A stretch of DNA of 46,864 nt from Prolixibacteraceae bacterium (GTDB taxonomy: Bacteria; Bacteroidota; Bacteroidia; Bacteroidales; Prolixibacteraceae). Shown piece by piece: positions 1-7,898 of the stretch (positions are counted from its first letter, which is position 1; each line of letters opens with the position of its first letter). The notes below the pieces were generated by a model that saw only the letters and a list, made by a program, of their open reading frames with translations, was not told the origin of the DNA and did not search any database. The DNA lies in assembly GCA_003537645.1 (NCBI GenBank), contig DPRM01000147.1, positions 46,917 through 93,780 on the forward strand, written 5' to 3'. A program made the translations under genes and the position numbers.

Positions 1-16
1 TTGCCAAACTTACCAA

Positions 17-793
17 ATGATGAATTCTCAAGGCAAAAAGGCTTATTTTATATCCGATGTTCATTTGGGAGCTCCCGCTTTAAAGAACAATAAGGAGCGC
101 GAACTGGCCTTTGTAAACTGGCTGAACGAAATCAAGGCTGATGCATCGCACCTTTTCCTGATGGGCGATATCTTCGATTTCTGGTTTGAATACAAAACGG
201 TTGTACCCCGCGGATTTACACGCACTTTAGGGAAAATTGCCGAAATTGCCGATTCAGGTGTTGAAGTGCATTTTTTTACCGGAAATCACGATGTGTGGGT
301 TTTCGATTATCTTCCGCAGGAGCTCGGAATGGTTTTGCACCGCGACGAATTTAAGACACAGCTCGGAGGTAAAAAATTCTTTTTGGCCCACGGCGATGGT
401 CTCGACAAGTCTGACAAAGGTTATTTATTTCTGAAAAAAATGTTTACCAGCAAAATCCTTCAGTGGATGTTTGCCCGGATTCACCCCAATTTTTCGCTTT
501 CTTTTGGTCACCGCTGGTCAAAACATTCCAGAATATCAAAGGGAGTAACCGGAGAAGGATTCAAGGGTACAAATAATGAAGGAATGTTTATTTTTGCAGA
601 ATCAATTCTTGAAACCGAAAAGTTTGATTATTTCATATTCGGGCACCGGCATATACTGATTGATTGCCCTATTGGCGAACATAGCAGGTTTGTAAATCTG
701 GGCGACTGGATAAGCCACTTTTCGTACGGGGTATTTGATGGGAATGAATTTAAACTGAAACAATATAATTATCAAGGTCCGCGCGGCCACTGA
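17..793 (+). CDS. lpxH: UDP-2,3-diacylglucosamine diphosphatase (LpxH-type metallophosphoesterase)
   Basis: Calcineurin-like phosphoesterase that removes UMP from UDP-2,3-diacylglucosamine to give lipid X in lipid A synthesis, at the cytoplasmic face of the inner membrane. The metal-binding blocks appear in order: SDVHLG (D14, H16), GDIFDFW (D51), GNHD (N90-D92), HGDG (H125) and FGHRH (H210, H212). The length of 258 aa suits the family. ATG codons at 17 and 20 are equally possible. A FabH-like gene follows after 10 nt, so the two are probably cotranscribed. The other lipid A genes of this window (lpxD, lpxC/fabZ, lpxA) lie about 25 kb away. The LpxH family is clear from the motif spacing; LpxG-like or generic phosphoesterase activity is the main alternative. 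Confidence 0.9.
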   Translation: MMNSQGKKAYFISDVHLGAPALKNNKERELAFVNWLNEIKADASHLFLMGDIFDFWFEYKTVVPRGFTRTLGKIAEIADSGVEVHFFTGNHDVWVFDYLPQELGMVLHRDEFKTQLGGKKFFLAHGDGLDKSDKGYLFLKKMFTSKILQWMFARIHPNFSLSFGHRWSKHSRISKGVTGEGFKGTNNEGMFIFAESILETEKFDYFIFGHRHILIDCPIGEHSRFVNLGDWISHFSYGVFDGNEFKLKQYNYQGPRGH

Positions 794-803
794 AAAAAGG
801 ATT

Positions 804-1886
804 ATGACAAAACGGGTTTATACAAAAATAGTGGGAACAGGAAGTTACATTCCACAAAGAGCCATCAGCAATGATTATTTCAAAAATTATACTTTTTTTG
901 ATGCTAAAACCAAACAGCCGTTAGAGAAAACAAACGACGAGATAATTCAGAAATTTAAAGAAATAACCAACATAAGTGAACGCCGCTGGCTAGACGACGA
1001 TATGCTGAACTCCGACATGGCTGCACTGGCTGTGAAAGATGCATGCGAATCGGCCGGAATTGATCCGGAAACACTCGATTTTCTGATTATTGGACACAAC
1101 TTTGGAGATGTCAATCCGGGATCGACACAGGTTGATATTCTGCCCAGCCTTGCAAATAAGGTGAAAGCCAAGCTGAACATTAAAAATCCGTCGTGCATTT
1201 GCCATGATATTATTTCTGGCTGTCCAGGCTGGACACAGGGAATGATTGTGGCTGATGCCTACATCCGGAGCGGTATTTACAGCAGAGGTGTTGTGGTTGG
1301 TTCCGATGTTCTTTCACGTATTTCCGATCCGCACGACCGTGATTCGATGATTTATGCCGATGGTGCAGGTGCTACCATTGTTGAGGCCCTTGAAAGCGAT
1401 GAACCTATCGGAATTTTATCGCACTCAAGCCGTTCAGACTCTGTAAATTATTGGAATTTGCTCACCAACGGCGATTCGTATAATCCTCAAATTGATGGGA
1501 ATGTACAGTTTATAAAAATGGCGGGGCATAAATTGTATGTATATGCTTTATGCCATGTTCCTGAAGTTGTGAAAGATAGTATCGAAAAGGCCGGGTTACA
1601 GCTGAGCGACATCAAAAAAGTGTTGATTCATCAGGCAAACGAAAAGATGGATGAAGCCATTCTGAAAAATGTTTTCAAACTATATAAAGAGAAAAATATT
1701 CCTGAAGGAATTATGCCGATGAGCATCGAAAAACTTGGAAATTCGTCGGCAGCAACAGTACCAACTTTGCTTGATACAATACTGAAAGGCCGGATGGAAG
1801 GACAAACCATCAGCGAAGGAGATTACATTATTTTGTGCTCGGTAGGAGCAGGGATGAACATCAATTCAATTATCTATAAAGTATAA
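804..1886 (+). CDS. 3-oxoacyl-ACP synthase III family protein (FabH-like)
   Basis: Thiolase-fold ketoacyl synthase. FabH enzymes condense acyl-CoA with malonyl-ACP to start fatty acid synthesis; paralogs act in other acyl condensations. The catalytic triad is visible: C140 in SGCPGW, H276 in LIHQANEKM, N313 in GNSSAA. At 360 aa it is longer than a typical FabH (about 320-335 aa), with an N-terminal insertion around residues 33-60. That makes it more like the extended KAS III paralogs common in Bacteroidota, so no fabH symbol is given. The start is ATG with an AAAGGA-like site just upstream. It sits 10 nt after lpxH and is followed by a strong terminator. The primer substrate cannot be read from the sequence. 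Confidence 0.85.
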   Translation: MTKRVYTKIVGTGSYIPQRAISNDYFKNYTFFDAKTKQPLEKTNDEIIQKFKEITNISERRWLDDDMLNSDMAALAVKDACESAGIDPETLDFLIIGHNFGDVNPGSTQVDILPSLANKVKAKLNIKNPSCICHDIISGCPGWTQGMIVADAYIRSGIYSRGVVVGSDVLSRISDPHDRDSMIYADGAGATIVEALESDEPIGILSHSSRSDSVNYWNLLTNGDSYNPQIDGNVQFIKMAGHKLYVYALCHVPEVVKDSIEKAGLQLSDIKKVLIHQANEKMDEAILKNVFKLYKEKNIPEGIMPMSIEKLGNSSAATVPTLLDTILKGRMEGQTISEGDYIILCSVGAGMNINSIIYKV

Positions 1887-1914
1887 ATCAGCATCAATCA
1901 ATTTGATCTGGACG

Positions 1915-1946
1915 ACGGTCGGGAATTTTCCCGACCGTTTTTTTTT
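1915..1946 (+). terminator. Rho-independent terminator after the FabH-like gene
   Basis: A perfect 9-bp stem, ACGGTCGGG (1915-1923) with CCCGACCGT (1930-1938), has a 6-nt loop and runs into a T tract to 1946. It lies 28 nt after the stop of the FabH-like gene and ends the lpxH-fabH unit. Confidence 0.93.
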
Positions 1947-1980
1947 GTAAGTAATGAGATGAATTTATTGTGGTATATAT

Positions 1981-2027
1981 TGACTCACCCCCGGATCATC
2001 CGTTTACAGACGTTGGGGGGTGAGTCA
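1981..2027. repeat. 12-bp perfect inverted repeat in the gap before the TonB receptor gene
   Basis: TGACTCACCCCC (1981-1992) is matched by GGGGGTGAGTCA (2016-2027) across a 23-nt loop. The loop contains a second small palindrome, CGGATCATCCG (1992-2002). No T tract follows, so a simple terminator is unlikely. It could be a mobile or REP-type element or a regulator site. The rest of the 279-nt gap (1887-2165) holds the terminator and AT-rich sequence leading to the receptor gene; TACTTTG at about 2149 is a weak -7 candidate. Confidence 0.6.
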
Positions 2028-2165
2028 GCATAAAAAATGCGACATTATTTCAATCCTTCTACTTAAGATCTATTCAAATATTGTTTTTTTACACTTCATC
2101 CACCTTTTTCTACGGTTCGGTAACTGTTTTTTTCGGCTTCACGTACTTTGTTTCACCTTTGGATC

Positions 2166-4355
2166 ATGAAACCAGAAGTACTCAAAGCCATGAGATTATT
2201 TATTCTATTCAGTTTATTTTTTCTGTTCTTGACGAATGCCTTTTCTCAGACGGTGATTACTGGCAAGGTTACTGAAGAAAAAGGTGAGCCACTTCCCGGA
2301 GCAAATGCCTATTTACAGGGAACTTACGATGGCGCTTCTTCGGGCGAAAACGGGGTCTTTAAATTCAAAACTGCCAAATCAGGAACACAGGTGTTAAAAG
2401 TTGAATTTATGGGCTACGAACCGTTTATTCAAAACCTTGATCTGAAAGGCGACACCATTCGTTTCAACATCAAGCTGAAAGAAGCGTTTAACCAGTTAAA
2501 TGCAGTCACCATCACTGCCGGAACTTTCGAGGCCAGCGATAAAAAACAGGCGGTCACCATCACACCAATCGACATGGTGACCACGGCCGGAGCTGCCGGA
2601 GACGTTTACGGTGCCTTACAATCGCTTCCGGGAACAACGGTAAACGGCGAATCAGGCAGGTTGTTTGTAAAAGGTGGTGACAGCGAGGAATCACAAACGT
2701 ACATCGACGGATCACTGGTTTCGGTTCCTTACAATTCATCAGCGCCCAACCAGGCCACGCGTGGTCGCTTCAACCCGTTCATGTTCAAAGGAACCATTTT
2801 CAGTACCGGTGGATATTCTGCCGAATACGGGCAGGCGCTTTCATCGGTTTTGCTTCTCAATACCAACGATATGCCTGCCGAAGATCAACTCGACTTGTCG
2901 ATTTTGATGGTCGGTCTTGAAATTGCCGGAACCAAATTGTGGAAGAATGGCGCTGTTACCGGAACATTGTCGTACAACAATCTTCAGCCGTATATGAGTT
3001 TGGCACCACAGAATTACGATTGGGCAAAAGCTCCGGAATCGGTCAATGGCGCGGTAAGTGTCAGGCAAAAAACGAGTAAAACGGGCATGTTTAAGTTCTA
3101 TTCAAGCTTCGATAAAGGTGGTTTTAAACTCTGCCAGCAAAATCTGGATGCAGGTGGAACACCTATCGACTACCAGCTAACCAATGGTAATCAGTTTCTG
3201 AATGCTTCGTGGAACGACAAGCTGGGCGGAAAATGGGCGGTCAGTAATGCCGCATCGTTCACCAACAATGCCGACGATATCTTGTTCGATCAAACTTCGG
3301 TTGCCAAACAAATTCAGGGAGCTCACCTGAAAAGTGTGTTTTCGTATCCGTTCAGCGAAAAGTTTATCCTGAAAATGGGTGGTGAATTATTCTCGAAAAA
3401 ATTCTCGCAAAATGTGAAAATGCCTAATGAAACGCATAATAACAGCTTCATTAATCATACTTTTTCCGGATTTACCGAAGCACAGATTTATGCTTCTACG
3501 AAGTTCGTCACCCGAATTGGTGGCCGTGTGGAATATTCGGATTACCTGAATAGGTTTACGTTGTCGCCCCGGTTTTCTGCGGCTTACAAAATTACGGATA
3601 AAAGCCAGTTCTCGGCCGCTTACGGTTGGTTCTACCAAAATCCGGTTGACGATTACCTGCTTTACACCGATCTGCTGAAACCCGAACGGGCCGATCATTA
3701 CACCTTCAGTTTTCAGTCGTCGGTAAATAGTCGTACAATTCGGGCGGAGTTGTATTACAAAGATTACAAGGATTTGGTTAAACTCACCGGTGGTGAATTT
3801 TATCTGCCAACCAGCTACAACAACTCCGGAAGTGGCTACGCCAAAGGGTTGGACGTATTTTGGAGAGATAAGAAAACGATTAAAAATGGTGATTATTGGG
3901 TGTCGTATTCGTACTTGGATACCAAACGCGATTACCGTAATTTTCCGGAAGAAGCGATCCCAACTTTTGCCAGCAAGCACAATCTTTCGGTGGTTTACAA
4001 ACATTGGTTCGGCAACCTAAGATCGATGGCCGGAGCCAATTTCAGGTATTCGTCGCCTCGTGTTTACAACAATCCGAACTCGCCAGTATTTAACGGCGAA
4101 AAGATGTTGGCTTACCGAAGCCTGGATTTAAGCTGGAGCTTTTTGTACCGTCAACACATTATTCTTTATGCCGCAGCAACGAATGTGCTCAATTTTAAAA
4201 ATGAATTCGGTCAGCGGTACAGCAATACTCCTGATGTCAACGGACGCTATCCGGGAGCAGCCATTCAACCCGGTTCGAACCAGTTTTACGTGGTGGGCTG
4301 TTTCATCACCCTAACGCGAAAAGGCAATGCCAACCAGTTGGATAAGATCGAGTAG
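2166..4355 (+). CDS. TonB-dependent receptor with N-terminal carboxypeptidase-regulatory-like domain
   Basis: Outer-membrane beta-barrel receptor for TonB-driven import. With the ATG at 2166 it is 729 aa. A signal peptide ends near NAFSQ. A CarboxypepD_reg-like domain follows (GKVTEEKGEPLPGANAYL through GYEPF), then a plug domain (GDVYGALQSLPGT, with FVKGGDSEESQTYIDG), then an aromatic-rich barrel to the C-terminus. ATGs at 2148 and 2190 are alternatives; 2166 gives a compact positively charged n-region. No SusD-type lipoprotein is adjacent, so this is not a classical polysaccharide SusCD pair. The substrate is unknown. Downstream are a small exported protein and a LytS/LytTR pair, which may sense or regulate the same process. 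A REP-like hairpin starts 7 nt after the stop. Confidence 0.88.
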   Translation: MKPEVLKAMRLFILFSLFFLFLTNAFSQTVITGKVTEEKGEPLPGANAYLQGTYDGASSGENGVFKFKTAKSGTQVLKVEFMGYEPFIQNLDLKGDTIRFNIKLKEAFNQLNAVTITAGTFEASDKKQAVTITPIDMVTTAGAAGDVYGALQSLPGTTVNGESGRLFVKGGDSEESQTYIDGSLVSVPYNSSAPNQATRGRFNPFMFKGTIFSTGGYSAEYGQALSSVLLLNTNDMPAEDQLDLSILMVGLEIAGTKLWKNGAVTGTLSYNNLQPYMSLAPQNYDWAKAPESVNGAVSVRQKTSKTGMFKFYSSFDKGGFKLCQQNLDAGGTPIDYQLTNGNQFLNASWNDKLGGKWAVSNAASFTNNADDILFDQTSVAKQIQGAHLKSVFSYPFSEKFILKMGGELFSKKFSQNVKMPNETHNNSFINHTFSGFTEAQIYASTKFVTRIGGRVEYSDYLNRFTLSPRFSAAYKITDKSQFSAAYGWFYQNPVDDYLLYTDLLKPERADHYTFSFQSSVNSRTIRAELYYKDYKDLVKLTGGEFYLPTSYNNSGSGYAKGLDVFWRDKKTIKNGDYWVSYSYLDTKRDYRNFPEEAIPTFASKHNLSVVYKHWFGNLRSMAGANFRYSSPRVYNNPNSPVFNGEKMLAYRSLDLSWSFLYRQHIILYAAATNVLNFKNEFGQRYSNTPDVNGRYPGAAIQPGSNQFYVVGCFITLTRKGNANQLDKIE

Positions 4356-4361
4356 GAAGAT

Positions 4362-4400
4362 GGCCTCATCCCCAACCCTTCTCCGAGGGAGAAGGGAGTT
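4362..4400 (+). repeat. REP-like palindrome R1
   Basis: CCTCATCCCCAAC precedes a perfect 9-bp hairpin, CCCTTCTCC (4376-4384) and GGAGAAGGG (4388-4396), with a 3-nt loop. It is the cleanest copy of the dispersed palindromic family in this window and follows the TonB receptor stop by 6 nt. The hairpin may protect or terminate the receptor mRNA. Confidence 0.7.
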
Positions 4401-4457
4401 TGGTAGTGGAAATTTTGTGAATTTTTCTTTTATCAACAACGTTTTGAATATGTAGCT

Positions 4458-4500
4458 CCAATACTCCCCCATTGGGAGAGTTAGGAGGCTTTTACCTTTA
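4458..4500 (+). promoter_or_regulatory. REP-like palindrome R2 with a possible promoter for the downstream gene
   Basis: A degenerate palindrome with a CTCCC...GGGAG core (around 4465-4478) is followed by GGAGGCTTTTACCTTTA. TTG at 4472-4474 and TACCTTTA at 4493-4500 are 18 nt apart, close to the Bacteroidota -33/-7 layout. That would place transcription start only a few bases before the ATG at 4513. The palindrome is visible; the promoter role is a guess. Confidence 0.35.
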
Positions 4501-4512
4501 AATTATACAATC

Positions 4513-5151
4513 ATGAAAAAGATCATTTTATCATTTGCAGTAGTTTTGGTTAGTTTAGTTTCAATGGCTCAAAAGCCCGAGTATTATCAGGCAATGGGCG
4601 AAACGCTTGGTCAGTTCGGAACGAGCAAGGATGTAGCCGATTTTCAGGCTTTGGGCAATAAATTTCAGATGATTGCCGCTGCTGAAAAAAGCGAATGGCT
4701 GCCTTTGTATTATCATGCCCAATGCTACATTTTAATGAGTTTCATGGAACAGGATGCGGCCAAAAAAGATAGCTACCTGGATGTTGCCGAAAAATCAATC
4801 ACTTCGATGCTGGAAATGGTTCCTGCCGAATCGGAAGCTTTTGTATTGCAGGCTTTTTACTTGGTTGGCCGTTTAGTGGTAAACCCAATGGAACGTGGTC
4901 AGGAATACAGTGGACTTTCAGGTCAGGCACTCGGCAAAGCTCTCGCACTGGATGTCTCTAATCCACGGGCGAAAATGCTAAAAATACAGATGGATATGGG
5001 TTCGGCACAGTTCACCGGACAAGATCCAAAATCATTCTGCCCGGCCGCTAAAGAATTGCTGGCCAACTGGGATAATTTCAAGCCAAAATCGCCCATTCAT
5101 CCCAACTGGGGAAAAGATCAGGCTGAAGGAATTGTAAAAGGTTGCGAGTAA
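4513..5151 (+). CDS. Exported protein of unknown function, helical/TPR-like
   Basis: A 212-aa protein with a clear signal peptide (KKIILSFAVVLVSLVSMAQ, cleavage after SMA). The mature part is mostly helical. It has repeated patterns such as WLPLYYHAQCYILMSF and AESEAFVLQAFYLVGRL that resemble TPR-type packing, and a C-terminal PNWGKDQAEGIVKGC ending with a near-terminal Cys. No enzyme motif is seen. It lies between the TonB receptor (157-nt gap containing two palindromes) and the LytS kinase, so it may be a periplasmic accessory of that set. Similar small exported proteins are common in Bacteroidota, but I do not recognise a characterised family. Confidence 0.75.
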   Translation: MKKIILSFAVVLVSLVSMAQKPEYYQAMGETLGQFGTSKDVADFQALGNKFQMIAAAEKSEWLPLYYHAQCYILMSFMEQDAAKKDSYLDVAEKSITSMLEMVPAESEAFVLQAFYLVGRLVVNPMERGQEYSGLSGQALGKALALDVSNPRAKMLKIQMDMGSAQFTGQDPKSFCPAAKELLANWDNFKPKSPIHPNWGKDQAEGIVKGCE

Positions 5152-5186
5152 TTTCAGAAAAAATAATCCTTCACAATTAAAATCAG

Positions 5187-5214
5187 GGTTCTTGATGAGG
5201 TTTCGTCAGGAACC
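5187..5214 (+). promoter_or_regulatory. Hairpin in the leader of the sensor kinase gene
   Basis: GGTTCTTGA (5187-5195) can pair with TCAGGAACC (5206-5214), one position being a T-G wobble, around a 10-nt loop. It covers a possible upstream start codon (ATG at 5195). That favours the ATG at 5252 as the true start and leaves this as an untranslated structured spacer, perhaps a processing or attenuation element between the two genes. Confidence 0.35.
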
Positions 5215-5251
5215 GGATTTATCGTTACTTTTAGGCCAATCAATCCGGGTT

Positions 5252-6295
5252 ATGGAAAAATTTCGTGTACAGAATAGTTTGAAAAAATGGACAGGTCTCC
5301 TGCTGATGAATTCTGTGATAAGCTTGTTCATCGTCCTGTTTTTCATGAATGGAGTGACGGATAGTATTCAAAACTTTCTGATTGCGTTTTTATGGGGTTT
5401 TAGTATAAGTTTCACGCAGTGGGCTGGTTTGTCGGGAATAAATGCATGGTTAGACAAGAGGTTTTCGTGGCTCGAAAGTCCCGTAAAAAAGCTGATAATT
5501 GAAATTGTTGCCTTCCTTTCCTATTCGTCCAGTGCTTTTATTGTGGTTCAGTTGTTTAACTTTTATGCGTGGCGTGGAATATTACCAGCAGAATCGTGGG
5601 CGTGGATTGTTAAATCGTTGCCCTACACCATTCTGATTTCTTTTGTTATTTCATTGATATTTTATGCGTTGGGATTTTTCAGGGAATGGAAGTATTCTTT
5701 TGTTCAGGCCGAAAAACTGAAAGTAGAAATGCTGGCTTACAAATACGAATCGCTCCGGAACCAGATCAATCCACATTTTCTTTTTAACAGCCTGAATGTG
5801 CTTAGCGATCTGGTTTACGACGATCAGGCGATGGCGGTAAAGTTTATCCGCCAGTTGAGCGATTTATTTCGATATGTGCTCGATAGCCGCGACAAAGAGC
5901 TGCTTCCGCTGAAAGAGGAATTGGATTTCATTCATTCATTTACATTTTTGCTGAAAACCCGCTTCGAAGAAAAATTGAAAATAAAAATTGATGTTGAGGC
6001 AAAACCTGATGATTATATTGTTCCGATGACCTTGCAGCTTTTAATTGAAAATGCGGTGAAGCACAATGAAGTGTCGGAGGCTTATCCGCTCCGGATTTCG
6101 ATTCATAAGAATGGCGATTTTCTGGAAGTTGAAAATAACCTGCAACCCAAAAACGTTGGTGACGATTCGAAAAAAACAGGGCTGAAAAACATTACCCAGC
6201 AGTTTGCATTCTTTTCTGAAAAACCAATCAAAATTATTACTTCGGATGAGCGTTACATGGTTCGTGTACCAATTTTAAAAGCCATGCAGAAATGA
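5252..6295 (+). CDS. LytS/YpdA-type sensor histidine kinase
   Basis: Inner-membrane sensor kinase of the His_kinase (LytS/YehU/YpdA) class. From the ATG at 5252 it is 347 aa. Several hydrophobic segments fill the first 140 residues. The phospho-acceptor block is RNQINPHFLFNSLN (His about residue 175). The ATP-binding N-box is LLIENAVKHN (about 263-271), followed by a short GLKNI G-box. An upstream ATG at 5195 would add 19 residues but lies inside a hairpin. There is no large periplasmic domain, so the signal is probably sensed in the membrane. The stop overlaps the start of the LytTR regulator (ATGA), so the two are translationally coupled and form a dedicated pair. Confidence 0.9.
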   Translation: MEKFRVQNSLKKWTGLLLMNSVISLFIVLFFMNGVTDSIQNFLIAFLWGFSISFTQWAGLSGINAWLDKRFSWLESPVKKLIIEIVAFLSYSSSAFIVVQLFNFYAWRGILPAESWAWIVKSLPYTILISFVISLIFYALGFFREWKYSFVQAEKLKVEMLAYKYESLRNQINPHFLFNSLNVLSDLVYDDQAMAVKFIRQLSDLFRYVLDSRDKELLPLKEELDFIHSFTFLLKTRFEEKLKIKIDVEAKPDDYIVPMTLQLLIENAVKHNEVSEAYPLRISIHKNGDFLEVENNLQPKNVGDDSKKTGLKNITQQFAFFSEKPIKIITSDERYMVRVPILKAMQK

Positions 6296-7041
6296 AAGTT
6301 TTAATTTTTGAAGACGAAACCCGTGCGGCAAATCATCTCCAACGTTTGCTGGCCAAAGTTGCTCCTGAAATGACAATTGTGGCAAAACTCGAATCGGTGC
6401 GCGATGGAGTGAAATACCTGCAAAATAATCCTGAGCCGGAACTGATTTTCTCAGACATTCAATTGGCCGACGGATTGAGTTTTGAAATTTACAAACAGGT
6501 TGCGGTGCGTTGCCCGATTATTTTTACCACGGCTTATGACCATTATGCCATCGAAGCTTTTCAGACCAACGGAATTGACTATTTACTGAAACCGATTGAA
6601 GAAGAACGGCTCCGGCAAGCCATAGAAAAGGCCAAACATTTTTCGCCCGGACTGGCGCTTGAAAAAATACTTTCCATTGGTAAAGTGGGTTCTGAAAAAG
6701 CTTACAAATCCCGGTTTATGGTGAAAGTGGGCGACAAAATCAGGAGTGTTCCGGTGGAAGAAATTCTGGTGTTTTATAGTCAGGAAAAAGCCAGTTTTAT
6801 TCGCACCAGCGATGCCCACACTTATTGCATTGATTATGCGCTCGACCAATTGGAGCCCATGCTCGATCCTGAAAAATACTTCCGCATCAACCGCAAATAC
6901 ATTGTTCCCATTGCTGCCTGCACCAATATTCTGGCGTGGACCAACTCACGCCTCCGCCTGAAAATTGATGGTATTGACGATTCCGAAATTATTGTCGCCC
7001 GAGAGCGGGTGGTGGAGTTTAAGAGTTGGCTGGACAGATAA
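6292..7041 (+). CDS. LytTR-family response regulator
   Basis: A 249-aa cytoplasmic regulator. The receiver domain (1-120) has acidic residues in FEDE, phospho-acceptor D55 in FSDIQLADG, the T in FTTAYD, and K in LLKPI. The LytTR DNA-binding domain (about 140-247) is marked by VKVGDKIRSVPVEEILVFYS, FIRTSDAHTYCIDY and FRINRKYIV. LytTR proteins bind two direct repeats upstream of target promoters. The nearest candidate target is the TonB receptor set just upstream, but no convincing LytTR repeats were seen there. It overlaps the kinase gene by 4 nt, and a hairpin terminator begins at its stop codon. Confidence 0.92.
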   Translation: MKVLIFEDETRAANHLQRLLAKVAPEMTIVAKLESVRDGVKYLQNNPEPELIFSDIQLADGLSFEIYKQVAVRCPIIFTTAYDHYAIEAFQTNGIDYLLKPIEEERLRQAIEKAKHFSPGLALEKILSIGKVGSEKAYKSRFMVKVGDKIRSVPVEEILVFYSQEKASFIRTSDAHTYCIDYALDQLEPMLDPEKYFRINRKYIVPIAACTNILAWTNSRLRLKIDGIDDSEIIVARERVVEFKSWLDR

Positions 7042-7086
7042 AAACAAAAATTCCATTCCTCTTTCGAAGAATGGAATCTCTTTTAT
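7041..7086. terminator. Bidirectional terminator, copy A of a duplicated element
   Basis: ATTCCATTC (7050-7058) pairs with GAATGGAAT (7069-7077). The plus strand continues CTCTTTTAT and the minus strand continues TTTTTGTTTTT. It can end both the LytTR gene (plus) and higA (minus). A near-identical copy lies at 7899-7945 on the other side of the higBA module. Confidence 0.8.
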
Positions 7087-7153
7087 CTTTACGAATTCTG
7101 CCACCTGACAAGCCAACGACGAGCAGTTGCGATTTCTGTGCTAAAAAACTTGA

Positions 7154-7522
7154 TTACGAATTTAGCTGATAATCCCGAACCAAAAGTCCGGCTGATAAGT
7201 TAAGTCGAACTGCAAGATTTCGGATCATCTCAACAGTCAGTTTTCTTTTCTTATTTAGTATTTCAGAAACGCGGCTTTTGCCTCCAATTTCCGTGATTAA
7301 ATCAGCTTGTTTTAATTGCATTTCTTCCATCCTGATTTTGATGGCTTCAATTGGGTCCGGGGCTTCAATCGGGTAGTGTTGTTTTTCGTATTCATCAATC
7401 AGAAGAGCCAGTAAATCAGCATCATCGCTTTCTGGTGTTCCGATTGGCGCATCGAAAATAACTTCAAGCCTATTTAAGGCAAGTTTGTAATCTTCTTCAG
7501 TTTTAATCAATTTTATAGTCAT
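7154..7522 (-). CDS. higA: HigA-type antitoxin with XRE-family helix-turn-helix
   Basis: A 122-aa protein. The N-terminal half is helical, with LNRLEVIFDAPIGTPE and LLALLIDEYEKQHYPI, typical of HigA antitoxins that cradle the toxin. The C-terminal half is an XRE-type HTH (about 60-115) with LKQADLITEIGGKSRVSEI and LNKKRKLTVEMIRNLA. It would neutralise the HigB toxin encoded immediately upstream and repress the shared promoter. The order toxin-antitoxin with an 11-nt gap is the usual higBA arrangement. The palindrome at 7855-7885 is a good operator candidate. Confidence 0.9.
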   Translation of the reverse strand: MTIKLIKTEEDYKLALNRLEVIFDAPIGTPESDDADLLALLIDEYEKQHYPIEAPDPIEAIKIRMEEMQLKQADLITEIGGKSRVSEILNKKRKLTVEMIRNLAVRLNLSAGLLVRDYQLNS

Positions 7523-7533
7523 ACGCTCTGTTT

Positions 7534-7830
7534 TTAAATGGTATTTGCATCAATTTTATCGTATTCTGCATGTGTTCCGACGAACCGGATAAAGATCCAT
7601 TGCTTCTCGAAATTGAATTTTGCAACTAAACGATGAGCATTTCCTCTGATGTTAAAGACAATTCGACTTTCCTTTAAAATACTGGCGTTTGCATACGTCT
7701 TAATCACATCATTAGGTGTCTTCCAATTGGATGACATTGCAGTATCATACCATGTTTTCAGATACTGCTCTGTTTCAGGATGTTTTTCCCAATAAGTTCT
7801 CAGCGTACTTTTTGCAACTATTCTTTCCAT
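7534..7830 (-). CDS. higB: HigB-type toxin, mRNA interferase
   Basis: With the ATG at 7830 it is 98 aa and begins MERIVAKSTLRTYWEKHPE, the expected HigB N-terminus. Other family blocks are LKTWYDTAMSSNWKTPND, SRIVFNIRGNAHRLVAKFNF, IFIRFVGTHAEYDKID. HigB proteins are RelE-fold ribosome-dependent endoribonucleases that cut mRNA when the antitoxin is lost. The open frame extends 28 codons further upstream to 7914, but that part is AT-rich, runs through the operator palindrome and looks non-coding. A TAGATTTG -7 box at 7836-7843 (minus) is so close that the mRNA could have a very short or absent leader. Confidence 0.92.
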   Translation of the reverse strand: MERIVAKSTLRTYWEKHPETEQYLKTWYDTAMSSNWKTPNDVIKTYANASILKESRIVFNIRGNAHRLVAKFNFEKQWIFIRFVGTHAEYDKIDANTI

Positions 7831-7835
7831 ACGAA

Positions 7836-7885
7836 CAAATCTATTTGCAAAAATAATGAAAGTTCCCATATTGAGAACTTTCATT
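7836..7885 (-). promoter_or_regulatory. higBA promoter and 11-bp inverted-repeat operator
   Basis: AATGAAAGTTC (7855-7865) and GAACTTTCATT (7875-7885) form a perfect 11-bp inverted repeat with a 9-nt spacer. The minus strand then shows TAGATTTG (7843-7836), a perfect TAnnTTTG -7 box. The palindrome covers the region where the -33 box would lie, as expected for autorepression by HigA or HigBA. Confidence 0.65.
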
Positions 7886-7898
7886 GTTGAAATTATTA

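Noticed and set aside
3387..4004. 205-codon minus-strand open frame
   Set aside because: Entirely antisense to the TonB receptor, with basic low-information sequence and no family features.
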